Source: Lichenicola sp964247725
GTDB taxonomy: Bacteria; Pseudomonadota; Alphaproteobacteria; Acetobacterales; Acetobacteraceae
Assembly (NCBI GenBank): GCA_964247725.1
Contig: CAXTVM010000015.1
Location: forward strand, 5,513-69,512
Length of the DNA stretch: 64,000 nucleotides
Direction: 5' to 3'
In this document: positions 7,828-17,000 of the stretch, piece by piece
How positions within the stretch are numbered: the stretch's first letter is position 1
Layout: each line of letters starts with the position of its first letter
Notes under the pieces: generated by a model
What the model was told of the DNA's origin: nothing
Seen by the model: the letters and a program-made list of their open reading frames with translations, nothing else
Databases searched by the model: none
Translations under genes and position numbers: made by a program

Positions 7828-9357
7828 ATGGCACTCGGACCGCGACTGGAGCTCAGGCAGAGCCAATCCCTGGTGATGACGCCGCAGCTGCGTCAGGCCA
7901 TCAAGCTGCTGCAGTTCTCGAACCTGGAGGTCGCCGCCTTCGTCGAGGAGGAGCTCGAGCGCAACCCGTTGCTGGAGCGAGACGAGCGCGTCGACCTGAT
8001 GCCGGAGCGGCCCGCACCCGACCAGCGGGAGCCGGCACGGCCCCCGGGCGACGCAGGGCCGGTGGCGTCGGACCTGCTGGTGCGCGGCGAGACGCTGCCC
8101 GGCGGCGACCACGCGCCGCTCGACATCGACCACGCCGAGCAGTTCGACAACGGCCCGAGCGAGGGCGGCTACGGCGATGCGGCGCTGTCGGACTGGAGCG
8201 TCGGCTCCGGTGCCGGCTCGGTCGGGCGCGGCGGCGCGGAGCCGCTGGACGGGGTGGCGCAGCTGGCGGCGCAGGCGCGCACGCTGCGCGAGCACCTGGG
8301 CGAGCAGTTGCGGCTCGGCATCGACGCGCCGCACGAACGGCTGATCGGCGCGCACCTGATCGCGCTGCTGGACGGCGCCGGCCGCGTGCTGGTGGACGAC
8401 GCGGCGCTGGCGCGGGCACTCGGCAGCACGACGGAGACGGTCGCCGGGGTGCGGGCCCGGATGATGCGCTTCGATCCGGTCGGGCTGTTCGCCACCGACC
8501 TGCGCGGCTGCCTCGCCGCCCAGCTCGCCGAGCGCGACCGGCTCGACCCGGCGATGGCGATCCTGCTCGACCACCTGGAGCTGCTGGGCCGGCGCGAGCT
8601 GCGGCGGCTGCAGGCGCTGTGCGGCGTCGACGCCGACGACCTCGCCGACATGATCGCCGAGATCCGGGCGCTGGACCCGAAGCCCGCCGCCGGATACGAC
8701 GCCACGCCGCCGCAGCCGGTCATCCCCGACGTGCTGATGCGGGCGGCCCCCGGCGGCGACTTCCTGCTGGAGCTGAACCCGGAGACGATGCCGCGGCTGC
8801 TGGTGTCGGCGGCGTTCCATGCCCGGGTGCTCATGAAGGCGCCCCGGGCGGACCGGGCGTTCCTCTCCGAGCACCTGGCCAGCGCCAACTGGCTGGTGAA
8901 GTCGCTGCAGCAGCGCGCGCAGACCATCCTGAAGGTGTCGGCCGAGGTGATGCGCCAGCAGGAGGGGTTCCTTGCCCGCGGCGTCGGCCACCTGCGGCCG
9001 CTGATCCTGCGCGACATCGCCGAAGCGGTGGAGATGCACGAGAGCACGGTCAGCCGCGTCACCGCCAACAAGTACATCGCCACGCCGCGCGGGCTGTTCG
9101 AGCTGAAATACTTCTTCACCACCGCGATCGCCGCCACCGCCGGCGGCCAGAGCCACAGCGCCGAGGCGGTGCGGCACCGCATCCGCGGCATGGTCGCGGC
9201 GGAGGCCGCGCACTCGGTGCTCTCGGATGACGCGATCGTGGCGGCGCTGCGCTACGAGGGCGTGGACATCGCGCGCCGCACCGTGGCCAAATATCGGGAC
9301 GCGCTGCGGATCCCGAGTTCGGTGCAGCGCAAGCGGGAGAAATCCCTGTCCGCCTGA
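7828..9357 (+). CDS. rpoN: RNA polymerase sigma-54 factor
   Basis: The 509-residue protein has the three RpoN regions. An N-terminal glutamine/leucine-rich activator region reads RQSQSLVMTPQLRQAIKLL. An acidic variable linker follows (about residues 55-130). The C-terminal core-binding and DNA-binding part ends in the RpoN box ARRTVAKYRDALRIPSS. Sigma-54 directs activator-dependent transcription, often of nitrogen and surface-structure genes. The lptB-rpoN-hpf order is the usual one in proteobacteria. Only 9 bp separate it from lptB; a strong Shine-Dalgarno is not visible. Confidence 0.98.
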   Translation: MALGPRLELRQSQSLVMTPQLRQAIKLLQFSNLEVAAFVEEELERNPLLERDERVDLMPERPAPDQREPARPPGDAGPVASDLLVRGETLPGGDHAPLDIDHAEQFDNGPSEGGYGDAALSDWSVGSGAGSVGRGGAEPLDGVAQLAAQARTLREHLGEQLRLGIDAPHERLIGAHLIALLDGAGRVLVDDAALARALGSTTETVAGVRARMMRFDPVGLFATDLRGCLAAQLAERDRLDPAMAILLDHLELLGRRELRRLQALCGVDADDLADMIAEIRALDPKPAAGYDATPPQPVIPDVLMRAAPGGDFLLELNPETMPRLLVSAAFHARVLMKAPRADRAFLSEHLASANWLVKSLQQRAQTILKVSAEVMRQQEGFLARGVGHLRPLILRDIAEAVEMHESTVSRVTANKYIATPRGLFELKYFFTTAIAATAGGQSHSAEAVRHRIRGMVAAEAAHSVLSDDAIVAALRYEGVDIARRTVAKYRDALRIPSSVQRKREKSLSA

Positions 9358-9416
9358 CGGGCCCGAGCGAGGCCGGTCGCGCGACGGGATGCCCTCCCGC
9401 AACCGGAGCACAGCCC

Positions 9417-10013
9417 ATGCAGATCAGTATGGCCGGGAGGCGGATCGACCTCCCGGAATCCCTCAGGGCCCGCGTTGCCCTGCATCTGGACACGATCGCC
9501 GAGACCTATTTCGACCATGCGCTGGAGGCCAGCGTCACCTTCGGCCGCGCGCGCAGCTTCTTCACCTGCGACATCAGCGTGCAGGCGGCGCACGGTCTGC
9601 TGGTGCGCGGCGAGGGCGAGGCGGCGGACGCGCCCGGCGCCTTCGACGACGCGGCCGAGCACATCGCGCGGCGCCTGCGCCGCTACCGGCGCCGGCTCGG
9701 CCAGCATGCGCGCGACCTCGCCCACCGCGAGCCGCCGGAGGTCGGCCGGCACTACGTGCTGAGCCAGGACGAGGCCGGCCCGGTCGCGACGGGCGACGCC
9801 GGGGCCGGGGCCGGGACGGTCTACGCCACCGTGATGGCCGAGCGGGAGACCGAGATCGCCACGCTCACGGTGGGCGAGGCGGTGATGCAGCTCGATCTCG
9901 CCGACCGCGTCGTGCTGATGTTCCGCAACAGCGCCAGCGGCGGCATCAACGTGGTGTATCGCCGCCGCGACGGCCGCATCGGCTGGCTCGATCCGGACGC
10001 GCCGGCGCACTGA
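9417..10013 (+). CDS. hpf: Ribosome hibernation promoting factor (long form)
   Basis: The 198-residue protein has an N-terminal RaiA/HPF fold (MQISMAGRRIDLPESLRARV ... ITCDISVQAAHG-like core with conserved RR-rich helix AEHIARRLRRYRRRLG). A C-terminal dimerisation domain follows (TVGEAVMQLDLADRVVLMFRN, GGINVVYRRRDGRIGWLD). Long HPFs pair 70S ribosomes into inactive 100S particles in stationary phase. The GGAG before ATG 9417 supports the start. It is the last gene of the lpt-rpoN-hpf run; palindrome R3 follows 24 bp after the stop. Confidence 0.95.
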   Translation: MQISMAGRRIDLPESLRARVALHLDTIAETYFDHALEASVTFGRARSFFTCDISVQAAHGLLVRGEGEAADAPGAFDDAAEHIARRLRRYRRRLGQHARDLAHREPPEVGRHYVLSQDEAGPVATGDAGAGAGTVYATVMAERETEIATLTVGEAVMQLDLADRVVLMFRNSASGGINVVYRRRDGRIGWLDPDAPAH

Positions 10014-10037
10014 CAAGGGGGAGCCCGCCGCGCCCAG

Positions 10038-10225
10038 GGCTGTCGCATTTGAGGAGAAGGCCAGGGCGCGGCCCTGGACCCGTCGGGGCCGCGGGCCCCA
10101 AACCCCGTTTCGTAAGCAGATCATCCGTGCATGGGAGTAGAACCCTGATGAATCGGGGCCTGGGGCCCGCGGCCCCAGTGGGGTCCAGGGGCGAAGCCCC
10201 TGGGCTTCTTCCCGATGCGATAGCC
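10038..10225. repeat. Long GC-rich palindromic repeat R3 (best-preserved copy with outer ends)
   Basis: The outer left end GGCTGTCGCATTTGAGGAG and outer right end CTTCCCGATGCGATAGCC are inverted copies, as are the inner arms (AAGGCCAGGG..., GGACCCGTCGGGGCCGCG, CCCCGTTTCG versus GAATCGGGG..., CCCCAGTGGGGTCC). The loop holds GTGCATGGGAG. It lies between hpf and scoA in the same orientation. The next 136 bp to scoA hold no gene that I can support. Confidence 0.87.
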
Positions 10226-10361
10226 GTGCCGCCGCGCCGGACCGCGGCTTGCGCGACGTGGGCGGATATGGTGAGGAGACTCGAAACGATCGCCGGCCGG
10301 ACCAGCCTCCAGCACGGGGACGAACGGCTCGGGCGGACTCGGCACGCCGTCGGAGGGAACG

Positions 10362-11093
10362 ATGAAGAAGGTCCATGACAGCACGTCCTCGGCGCTGGAG
10401 GGCGTGCTGTTCGACGGCATGACGATCATGTGCGGCGGCTTCGGCCTGTCCGGCAACCCGGAGAGCCTGATCGCGGCGATCCGCGAGCACGGCGTCCGCG
10501 ACCTCACCGTCATCTCCAACAACTGCGGCGCCGACGGCCTCGGGCTGTGGGTGCTGCTGGACAACGGGCAGATCCGCAAGATGGTCAGCTCGTATGTCGG
10601 CGAGAACAAGCTGTTCGAGACGCTCTATCTGTCGGAGCGGCTGGAGCTCGAGCTCAACCCGCAGGGCACGCTGGCCGAGCGGATCCGCGCCGGCGGCGCC
10701 GGCATCCCGGCGTTCTACACCCGGACCGGCGTCGGCACCGTGGTCGCCGAGGGCAAGCCGACCGAGGTGTTCGACGGCGAGACCTATGTCCGCGAGACCT
10801 GGCTCAAGGCCGACCTCGCGATCGTCAAGGCGTGGCGCGCCGATCCCGAGGGAAACCTCGTCTATCGCAAGACGGCGCGGAACTTCAATCCGGTGATGGC
10901 GACGGCGGCCAAGACCACGATCGTCGAGGCCGAGGAGCTGGTCCCGCCCGGCACCTTCGATCCCGACACCATCCACACGCCGGGCGTCTACGTGGACCGC
11001 ATCATCCGGTGCACCCGGAACGAGAAGCCGATCGAGAAGCGGACCACGCGCACGCGCGCGGCGGCGCCGGCCGCGGCGGGGAGCGAGATCTGA
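10362..11093 (+). CDS. scoA: 3-oxoacid (acetoacetate/succinyl) CoA-transferase subunit A
   Basis: The 243-residue protein is a family I CoA-transferase alpha subunit. It shows the glycine-rich GGFGLSGNPESLI near the N-terminus, SNNCGADGLGLWVLL, GTLAERIRAGGAGIPAFYT and NFNPVMATAAKTTIVEAEE. With the next gene it exchanges CoA between succinyl-CoA and a 3-oxoacid such as acetoacetate, for ketone body or PHB breakdown. A good ribosome site GGAGGGAACG precedes ATG 10362. The C-terminus has a basic, Ala-rich tail (about residues 227-243). Its stop overlaps the scoB start (TGATG). Confidence 0.95.
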   Translation: MKKVHDSTSSALEGVLFDGMTIMCGGFGLSGNPESLIAAIREHGVRDLTVISNNCGADGLGLWVLLDNGQIRKMVSSYVGENKLFETLYLSERLELELNPQGTLAERIRAGGAGIPAFYTRTGVGTVVAEGKPTEVFDGETYVRETWLKADLAIVKAWRADPEGNLVYRKTARNFNPVMATAAKTTIVEAEELVPPGTFDPDTIHTPGVYVDRIIRCTRNEKPIEKRTTRTRAAAPAAAGSEI

Positions 11094-11737
11094 TGGCCTG
11101 GACCCGCGAGCAGATCGCCGCCCGCGCAGCCCAGGAGCTGCGCGACGGCTACTACGTCAACCTCGGCATCGGCATCCCGACGCTGGTCGCGAACTACATC
11201 CCCGCCGGCATGCACGTGACGCTGCAGAGCGAGAACGGCATGCTCGGCATGGGCCCGTTCCCGTACGAGGACGAGATCGACGCCGACCTGATCAACGCCG
11301 GCAAGCAGACCATCACCGAGCTGCCGACCTCGTCGTTCTTCTCGTCGTCGGACAGCTTCGCGATGATCCGCGGCGGCCACATCGACCTCACCATCCTGGG
11401 CGCCATGGAGGTGTCCGGCGGCGGCGACATCGCCAACTGGACCATCCCGGGCAAGATGGTGAAGGGCATGGGCGGCGCCATGGACCTGGTCGCGGGCGTG
11501 AAGCGCGTGGTGGTGGTGATGGAGCACGCCAGCAAGGACGGCACCTCGAAGCTGGTCGAGCGCTGCAGCCTGCCGCTGACCGGCACCGGCGTCGTCGACC
11601 TGGTCGTCACCGACCTCTGCGTGATGGCGTGCGACAAGGCCGGGAGCGGCCTCAAGCTGCTGGAGCTGGCGCCGGGGGTGACGCTGGACGAGGTGGGCCG
11701 CAAGACCATGGCGCCGTTCGACCGCGGGACGTTCTAG
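11093..11737 (+). CDS. scoB: 3-oxoacid CoA-transferase subunit B
   Basis: The 214-residue beta subunit carries the SENGMLGMGP motif whose Glu forms the glutamyl-CoA thioester intermediate, plus NLGIGIPTLVANYIPAG and ELPTSSFFSSSDSFAMIRGGHIDL. It is translationally coupled to scoA. Its TAG stop shares the palindrome CTAG with the stop of the convergent acylase gene, so the two coding regions overlap by four bases and leave no room for a terminator. Confidence 0.96.
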   Translation: MAWTREQIAARAAQELRDGYYVNLGIGIPTLVANYIPAGMHVTLQSENGMLGMGPFPYEDEIDADLINAGKQTITELPTSSFFSSSDSFAMIRGGHIDLTILGAMEVSGGGDIANWTIPGKMVKGMGGAMDLVAGVKRVVVVMEHASKDGTSKLVERCSLPLTGTGVVDLVVTDLCVMACDKAGSGLKLLELAPGVTLDEVGRKTMAPFDRGTF

Positions 11738-14049
11738 CGCATCGTCCCCGTGGGCCCTTCGACCGCCGGCGGCCGTGCCGGAACGAGCACGGTCACCCGC
11801 CGGTGGCGCTCGCGCACCGCCGCCGTGCCCAGCGGCACCCTCACGTAGTCGCCGCGCCGGAACAGCGGCGAGAGGTCGTCGAAGTTCTCGCTGCCGAACC
11901 AGCCGTCCTGGCCGCCCAGCAGCACCATCAGGTTGGCGTCGGGGTCGGACAGGTCGGACAGGTGCCTGGCGCAGGAGCCGAAGCTCGATCCGTGCGGCCG
12001 GGTGCCGATCGGGTGCGCGGACTTGTGCACGGTGTGGTTGCCGCCCGCGGCCGCGAAGGGCCGCGCGCGGTAGCGGGCGCCGATCAGCGGCAGCCGTCCC
12101 AGCGGATGCGTCGGCGCGATCCGGTGCAGGCCGCCCCAGTCGCGATAGCGGTCCTGGCGTCGGGCCGCCGGCACCAGGGCGGCCGCGACCAGCCGCCGCA
12201 GCCGCCGCGCCGGCAGCGCGCGCAGGTCCTCGGCCAGCAGCGTCTGCGTCATCCACACTGCTTCATAGGCTTCGAGGCGCGGCGTCCAGGAACGTGCTCT
12301 CAGGCGGCGGACGACGCCGCCCAGCAGCAGCTCGAACGCCAGGGCGCCCTCGGACCCGGAGCCATAGCGCCCATCCCACTCCGACAGCACGGCCAGGAAC
12401 CGGCGCAGGCGCCGCGAGCGCGGCCCGGACGGCAGCCGTCCCAGCAGCAGGTCGCGCAGCGCCAGGCTGCGCGGCGCCAGCACGTCGGCCTGCATCGCCG
12501 CGAGCGCCTCGAGGTCCACCGGGTGCCGCGACAGCAGCGCCTCGATCCGGAGGCGGCGGTCCGGCTCCGAGAAGAACAGGCCGACCGGCACCCCGCTCCC
12601 GGCCGGCGCATCGTTGGCCGACACCAGCAGCGGGTGCTCCGGCGCGGCGCGGACCGGCAGGCCGGAGGCGCGCACGACGTCCTGCCAGGCCGCCGCCGCC
12701 GCGGGCGGCACCGGCAGGTCGCCCGGCGGCGCGGCCGGGCGGCACGGCAGGTGCGCCGCCAGCAGGTGCCCGGCCTGGCCGTCGCGGCCGGCGAACAGCA
12801 TGTTGAGGCCGGGCACGCCGAACCCCTCCATCGCGGCGCGGAAGCCGGCCCAGTCGCGGCAGCGCGCGACCGACAGCAGGGCGGTCAGCTCGTCGCTCGG
12901 CCGGTGCCCCATCCAGCGCAGCGCCAGCGGCCGGCGCGACGGCAGCAGCGGCCCGTCCGACACCACCGGCCCGTGCGCGGTGCGGCGCAGGGCCAACCGA
13001 CGCGGCGCCCCCCCGCGCACCCGGATCGTCTGGTGGCGCACGGCGAACTCCGCGGGCGCCAGCCCCGACACGTCGAACAGGTCGCTGCCCTGCGCGTGCA
13101 GGCTGGTGGCGCCCCAGGCGGCATCGGGGTTGCGGCCGAGCACCAGCGTGGGCAGTCCCGGCATCATCATGCCGACGCAGTGGAGGCCGGGCGCCCGCAT
13201 GCCGACGATCAGGCACGGGCTGGGCAGGCCGAACGGCAGGTGGGGATCGCTCGCGATCAGCGCGGCGCCGGTCGCGGTCAGCGCGCCGGACACCGCGACC
13301 GAGTTGCTGCCGCCGCGCGCGGCCGCGGCAAGCGCCCGGGCGACCGCCCCGCCGCCCATCCCGCCGGCCATCCCACCGTCCTGGCCGTCCATCGCCGGCG
13401 GCGCGCCGCCGGACAGCAGGCGCGGCCAGAGCGCCGCCCAGCGGGCCGGCGGCAGGCGGCCGCGCAGGCGCAGCAGCCTGGCCCAGACCAGCCAGCTGAT
13501 GTCGGCCGAGTTCAGGCGCAGCAGAAGCAGGAGGTGGTCCAGCGTCCAGGGTTCCGGGCGCAGCGCCAGCACCGCGAACTCGCGCGGCAGGACCGGCGCG
13601 TGCTCCAGATGGTGGTTGAGGCCGGCGACGAACCCTTCCGCCCAGTCGCGGCTTGCCGGCGGCAGCCGCGCCGCCAGCTCCGGCACCGCGCGGTCCAGCT
13701 CCAGCAGCCGGATCGCCCGGTCGGGCTCGATGCCGAGCGGCCCGATCATCTCGGCGATGCGGCCCTGGGCGATGCGGCGCGCGACCTCGATCTGTCCCAG
13801 GCGCAGGTGCGCGTGCACCACGCCCAGCGCCACCGCCAGGTCGCGGTCGCTGCCGGCCTCGATGAACGGGATCTGGTGGTCGTCCCAGCGCACCGTGACC
13901 CGTGCCCGCACCGGCAGCGCCTCGGTGGGCAGCATCGCCAGCCGTTCGGCGGTCGAGAGCCGTGGTGGCCGGCCGCGCCCGAGGTCGGCCGCCACCAGCC
14001 CCGCCAGCACCGCGAGGCCGCGGGGCCAGTCCCGCCAGCCGGCGATCAC
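11734..14049 (-). CDS. Penicillin acylase family protein (S45 Ntn-hydrolase) in the NRPS operon
   Basis: The precursor is about 771 residues. Autoprocessing should expose the beta-subunit N-terminal serine at about residue 248 in GGSNSVAVSG, the counterpart of GSNNWVVSG in acylases. A Gly/Met-rich linker (about residues 213-234) lies just ahead. Other family features: ASDPHLPFGLPSP, GLPTLVLGRNPDAAWGATS, RRTAHGPVVS, GGNHTVHKSAHPIGTRPHGSSF. Members split amide bonds of penicillins, acyl-homoserine lactones or acylated siderophore precursors. GTG 14049 overlaps the NRPS stop (GTGA). No strong signal peptide is seen, only a short hydrophobic run near residues 11-23. Substrate is inferred to be a product of the neighbouring NRPS; this is unproven. 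Confidence 0.88.
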   Translation of the reverse strand: MIAGWRDWPRGLAVLAGLVAADLGRGRPPRLSTAERLAMLPTEALPVRARVTVRWDDHQIPFIEAGSDRDLAVALGVVHAHLRLGQIEVARRIAQGRIAEMIGPLGIEPDRAIRLLELDRAVPELAARLPPASRDWAEGFVAGLNHHLEHAPVLPREFAVLALRPEPWTLDHLLLLLRLNSADISWLVWARLLRLRGRLPPARWAALWPRLLSGGAPPAMDGQDGGMAGGMGGGAVARALAAAARGGSNSVAVSGALTATGAALIASDPHLPFGLPSPCLIVGMRAPGLHCVGMMMPGLPTLVLGRNPDAAWGATSLHAQGSDLFDVSGLAPAEFAVRHQTIRVRGGAPRRLALRRTAHGPVVSDGPLLPSRRPLALRWMGHRPSDELTALLSVARCRDWAGFRAAMEGFGVPGLNMLFAGRDGQAGHLLAAHLPCRPAAPPGDLPVPPAAAAAWQDVVRASGLPVRAAPEHPLLVSANDAPAGSGVPVGLFFSEPDRRLRIEALLSRHPVDLEALAAMQADVLAPRSLALRDLLLGRLPSGPRSRRLRRFLAVLSEWDGRYGSGSEGALAFELLLGGVVRRLRARSWTPRLEAYEAVWMTQTLLAEDLRALPARRLRRLVAAALVPAARRQDRYRDWGGLHRIAPTHPLGRLPLIGARYRARPFAAAGGNHTVHKSAHPIGTRPHGSSFGSCARHLSDLSDPDANLMVLLGGQDGWFGSENFDDLSPLFRRGDYVRVPLGTAAVRERHRRVTVLVPARPPAVEGPTGTMR

Positions 14050-17000
14050 GCCTGGGCGCTCCGGCCGACCTCGCCGGCCGGCGCATGCCCGTGCGCGCCG
14101 GCCTCCCCGTCGAGGTGCCGCTCCAGGATCGAGGCGATCCGCCGCGCCGGCTCCGCCGCCAGGATGTCCTGGTGGTGGCAGTCGATGTCGTGCACCGACA
14201 GGGTTCGGACCAGGGGCAGCCAGGCCTGCGGCCGATGGTCCAGCACGCGGCCGGTGCCCTCGGTGGACCGCCTGGCCGCGTGGCAGAACACCGCGTCGAC
14301 GTCGACCGGCTGCGGCACGTGGGACTGCAGCAGGGCGAGGTTGTCGCGCACCACGCGGGCCAGCCGCCGCATCATGTCCGGCTCGGTGCGCAGCACCGCC
14401 TGCACCCCGGGCTGCGACATGAGGTCGTAGGCCCGGCACAGGTGGTCCGCGAGCGCCGCCATGGTGGTCGGCCGCTCCCCGCCCCCGGCCACGGCGTCGG
14501 CGCCGGCATCGGCATCGGCATCGGCGAGGCCGAGGAAGGCCAGCGCCAGCTCGACCTGCTGCGCCTCGTCCGGCGTCGCGGCGGCGTCCGGGGCGAGGAA
14601 GGGGTAGCTGTCGAGCAGCGCCAGCAAGCCCACCGCCTCGCCCCCGCGCCGCAGCCGGACTGCCACCGCCTGGGCGACCAGGCCGCCCATCGACCATCCG
14701 AGCAGGTGGTAGGGCCCGCGCGGCTGGACCGCCCTGATCCGTTCGAGGCAGTCCGCGGCCATCGCCTCGATGCTGTCCGGCCGCCCGTCGGACCGGTCCG
14801 GGTCGAGCGACAGCCCGGCGGCCTGGAACGCATACAGCGGCTGTGCGGGGTGCAGGTGCCGGATCAGCGAGGTGTAGGGCCAGCCGAAGCCGATGATCGG
14901 CGGCAGGCAGAACAAGGGCGGCCGGCTGCCGCCGGCCCGCAGCGGCAGCAGCACGTCCAGCGCGCCGGTCGGCACGTCCTCCTCCAGCAGCGTCGCGATG
15001 CCGGCGACCGTGGTGGCCCGGAACAGGCTGGCCAGCGGGATCTCCTTGCCGAACGTGCGTCCGATGGCGACGAACAGCTCGGCGCCGAGCAGCGAATCCC
15101 CGCCCGCCTCGAAGAAGTTGTCGTGGACGCCGACGTCGCCGCGGCCCAGCACCTGCCGCCAGAGCGCCAGCAGCCGCCGCTCGGTCTCCGTGCGCGGCGC
15201 CGCCTGACGCTCCGCCCGATGCGCGCCCTGGCCCCGGCCCCAGTCCGGCGCCGGCAGCGCCCGGCGGTCGAGCTTGCCGTTCGGGCTGCGCGGCAGCGCC
15301 TCGACCGCGACGAACAGCGCCGGGATCATGATGTCGGGCACCCGGCCGGCGAGGTGCCGGTGCAGCGCCTCGCGCGACGGCGCCGCGCCGGCATCGGGCG
15401 CCGCGACCACGTACGCGACCAGCGTCGGCGCGCCGGCCGGATCGGGCCGCGCCACCACCACCGCCTCGGCCACGGCCGGGTGCCGCGCCAGGTGGGTCTC
15501 GATCTCGCCGGGCTCGATCCGGTGGCCGCGTATCTTGACCTGCTGGTCGGCGCGGCCGAGGTACTCGAGCACCCCGTCCTCGCGCCAGCGCGCCAGGTCG
15601 CCGGTGGCGTAGATCCGGCCGCCCGACACCCAGGGATCGGCCAGGAAGCGGTCGGCGGTGAGCGCCGGCTGGTTGAGGTAGCCCCTGGCCACGCCGTCGC
15701 CGCCGATGTGCAGCTCGCCCGCGGCACCGACCGGAACCGGCCGCAGGTGCCGGTCCAGCACGTGGACCCGGGTGTTGCGGATCGGCCGGCCGATCGGCGG
15801 CGGACCCGCGTCGTCCACCGACAGCGTCATCGCGGTCGACCAGATCGTGGTCTCGGTCGGGCCGTACAGGTTGGTGACGGCGCGGGTGCGGGCCAGCATG
15901 CGCGCGGCCAGCTCGGCCGACAGCGCCTCGCCGCCCACCAGCGCATGCACCCCGCCCAGCTCGGCGCGCGGGTCGGCGAGCAGCAGGCGCCACAGCGACG
16001 GCGTCGCCTGCAGCAGGGTGATGCCGTGCAGGCGCACCAGCCGGGCCATGGCGCCCGGGTCCAGCACCGTGGCGGCGGCGGCGACCACCACCCGGGCGCC
16101 GACCGCGAGCGGCAGGAACAGCTCCAGGGCGGCGATGTCGAAGGTCGGCGTCGTGACCGCCAGCAGCCGGTCCGACCGGCCGGGCCGGAGCAGCTGGCGC
16201 ATGCCCTCGATCAGGTTCGACAGGTTGCGGTGCGACACCTCGACCCCCTTGGGCCGGCCGGTCGAGCCCGAGGTGTGGAGGACGTAGGCGGTCGCCTCCG
16301 GGTCGGCCGGCGGCAGCGCTGCCGGCTCCGGCCCATCCTGCTCCGGACCGGGCTCCGCCGGCTCGTCCAGCACCAGGATGGCGATGCCCGCCTCCTCGAG
16401 GCGATGCAGGCGGTCCCGCACCGTCAGCACGCAGACCGGCGCCGCATCGGCCATCATCATCGCCAGCCGGTCCGCCGGCCCGTCCGGGTCCAGCGGCAGG
16501 TAGGCGGCGCCGGCGCGCAGGATGCCGAGCAGGGCCACCGGCACCAGCTCCGACCGCGGCAGCGCCACCGCGACCAGGTCGCCGGGGCCGATGTCCTGCG
16601 CCGCCAGGGTCCGGGCCAGCCGGAGGCTGCGCCGGTCCAGCTCGGCATAGGTGAGCGCGCGTTCGGACTCGCGGTCGAAGACCACCGCGACCGCGTTCGG
16701 CGTCGCCGCGGCGTGCGCGGCGAACAGTTCCGGCACGGTCGCGGCCGCTGCCGGGTCGGCGGTGTCGTTCCACCGCCGCGAGACGGCGTCGCGCTCGGCC
16801 GGGTCCAGCAGGTCGATCTCGCCCAGGCGGATCCCCGGCCGCCCGGCCACGGCCTCGATCAGCCGGCACAGCCGCCGGTTGTGCGCCTCCAGCTCGGCCG
16901 CGGCATACAGCCCGGGGTTGGCGTCGAAGTCGATCCGCAGGCCGGCGCCGTCGGAGCGGTCGTAGACGAACACGGTCAGGTCCTCGATCTGCGCGTTCGA

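Noticed and set aside
10038..10225. CRISPR array
   Set aside because: The repeats are palindromic, dispersed and single-copy per locus, not regularly spaced with spacers.
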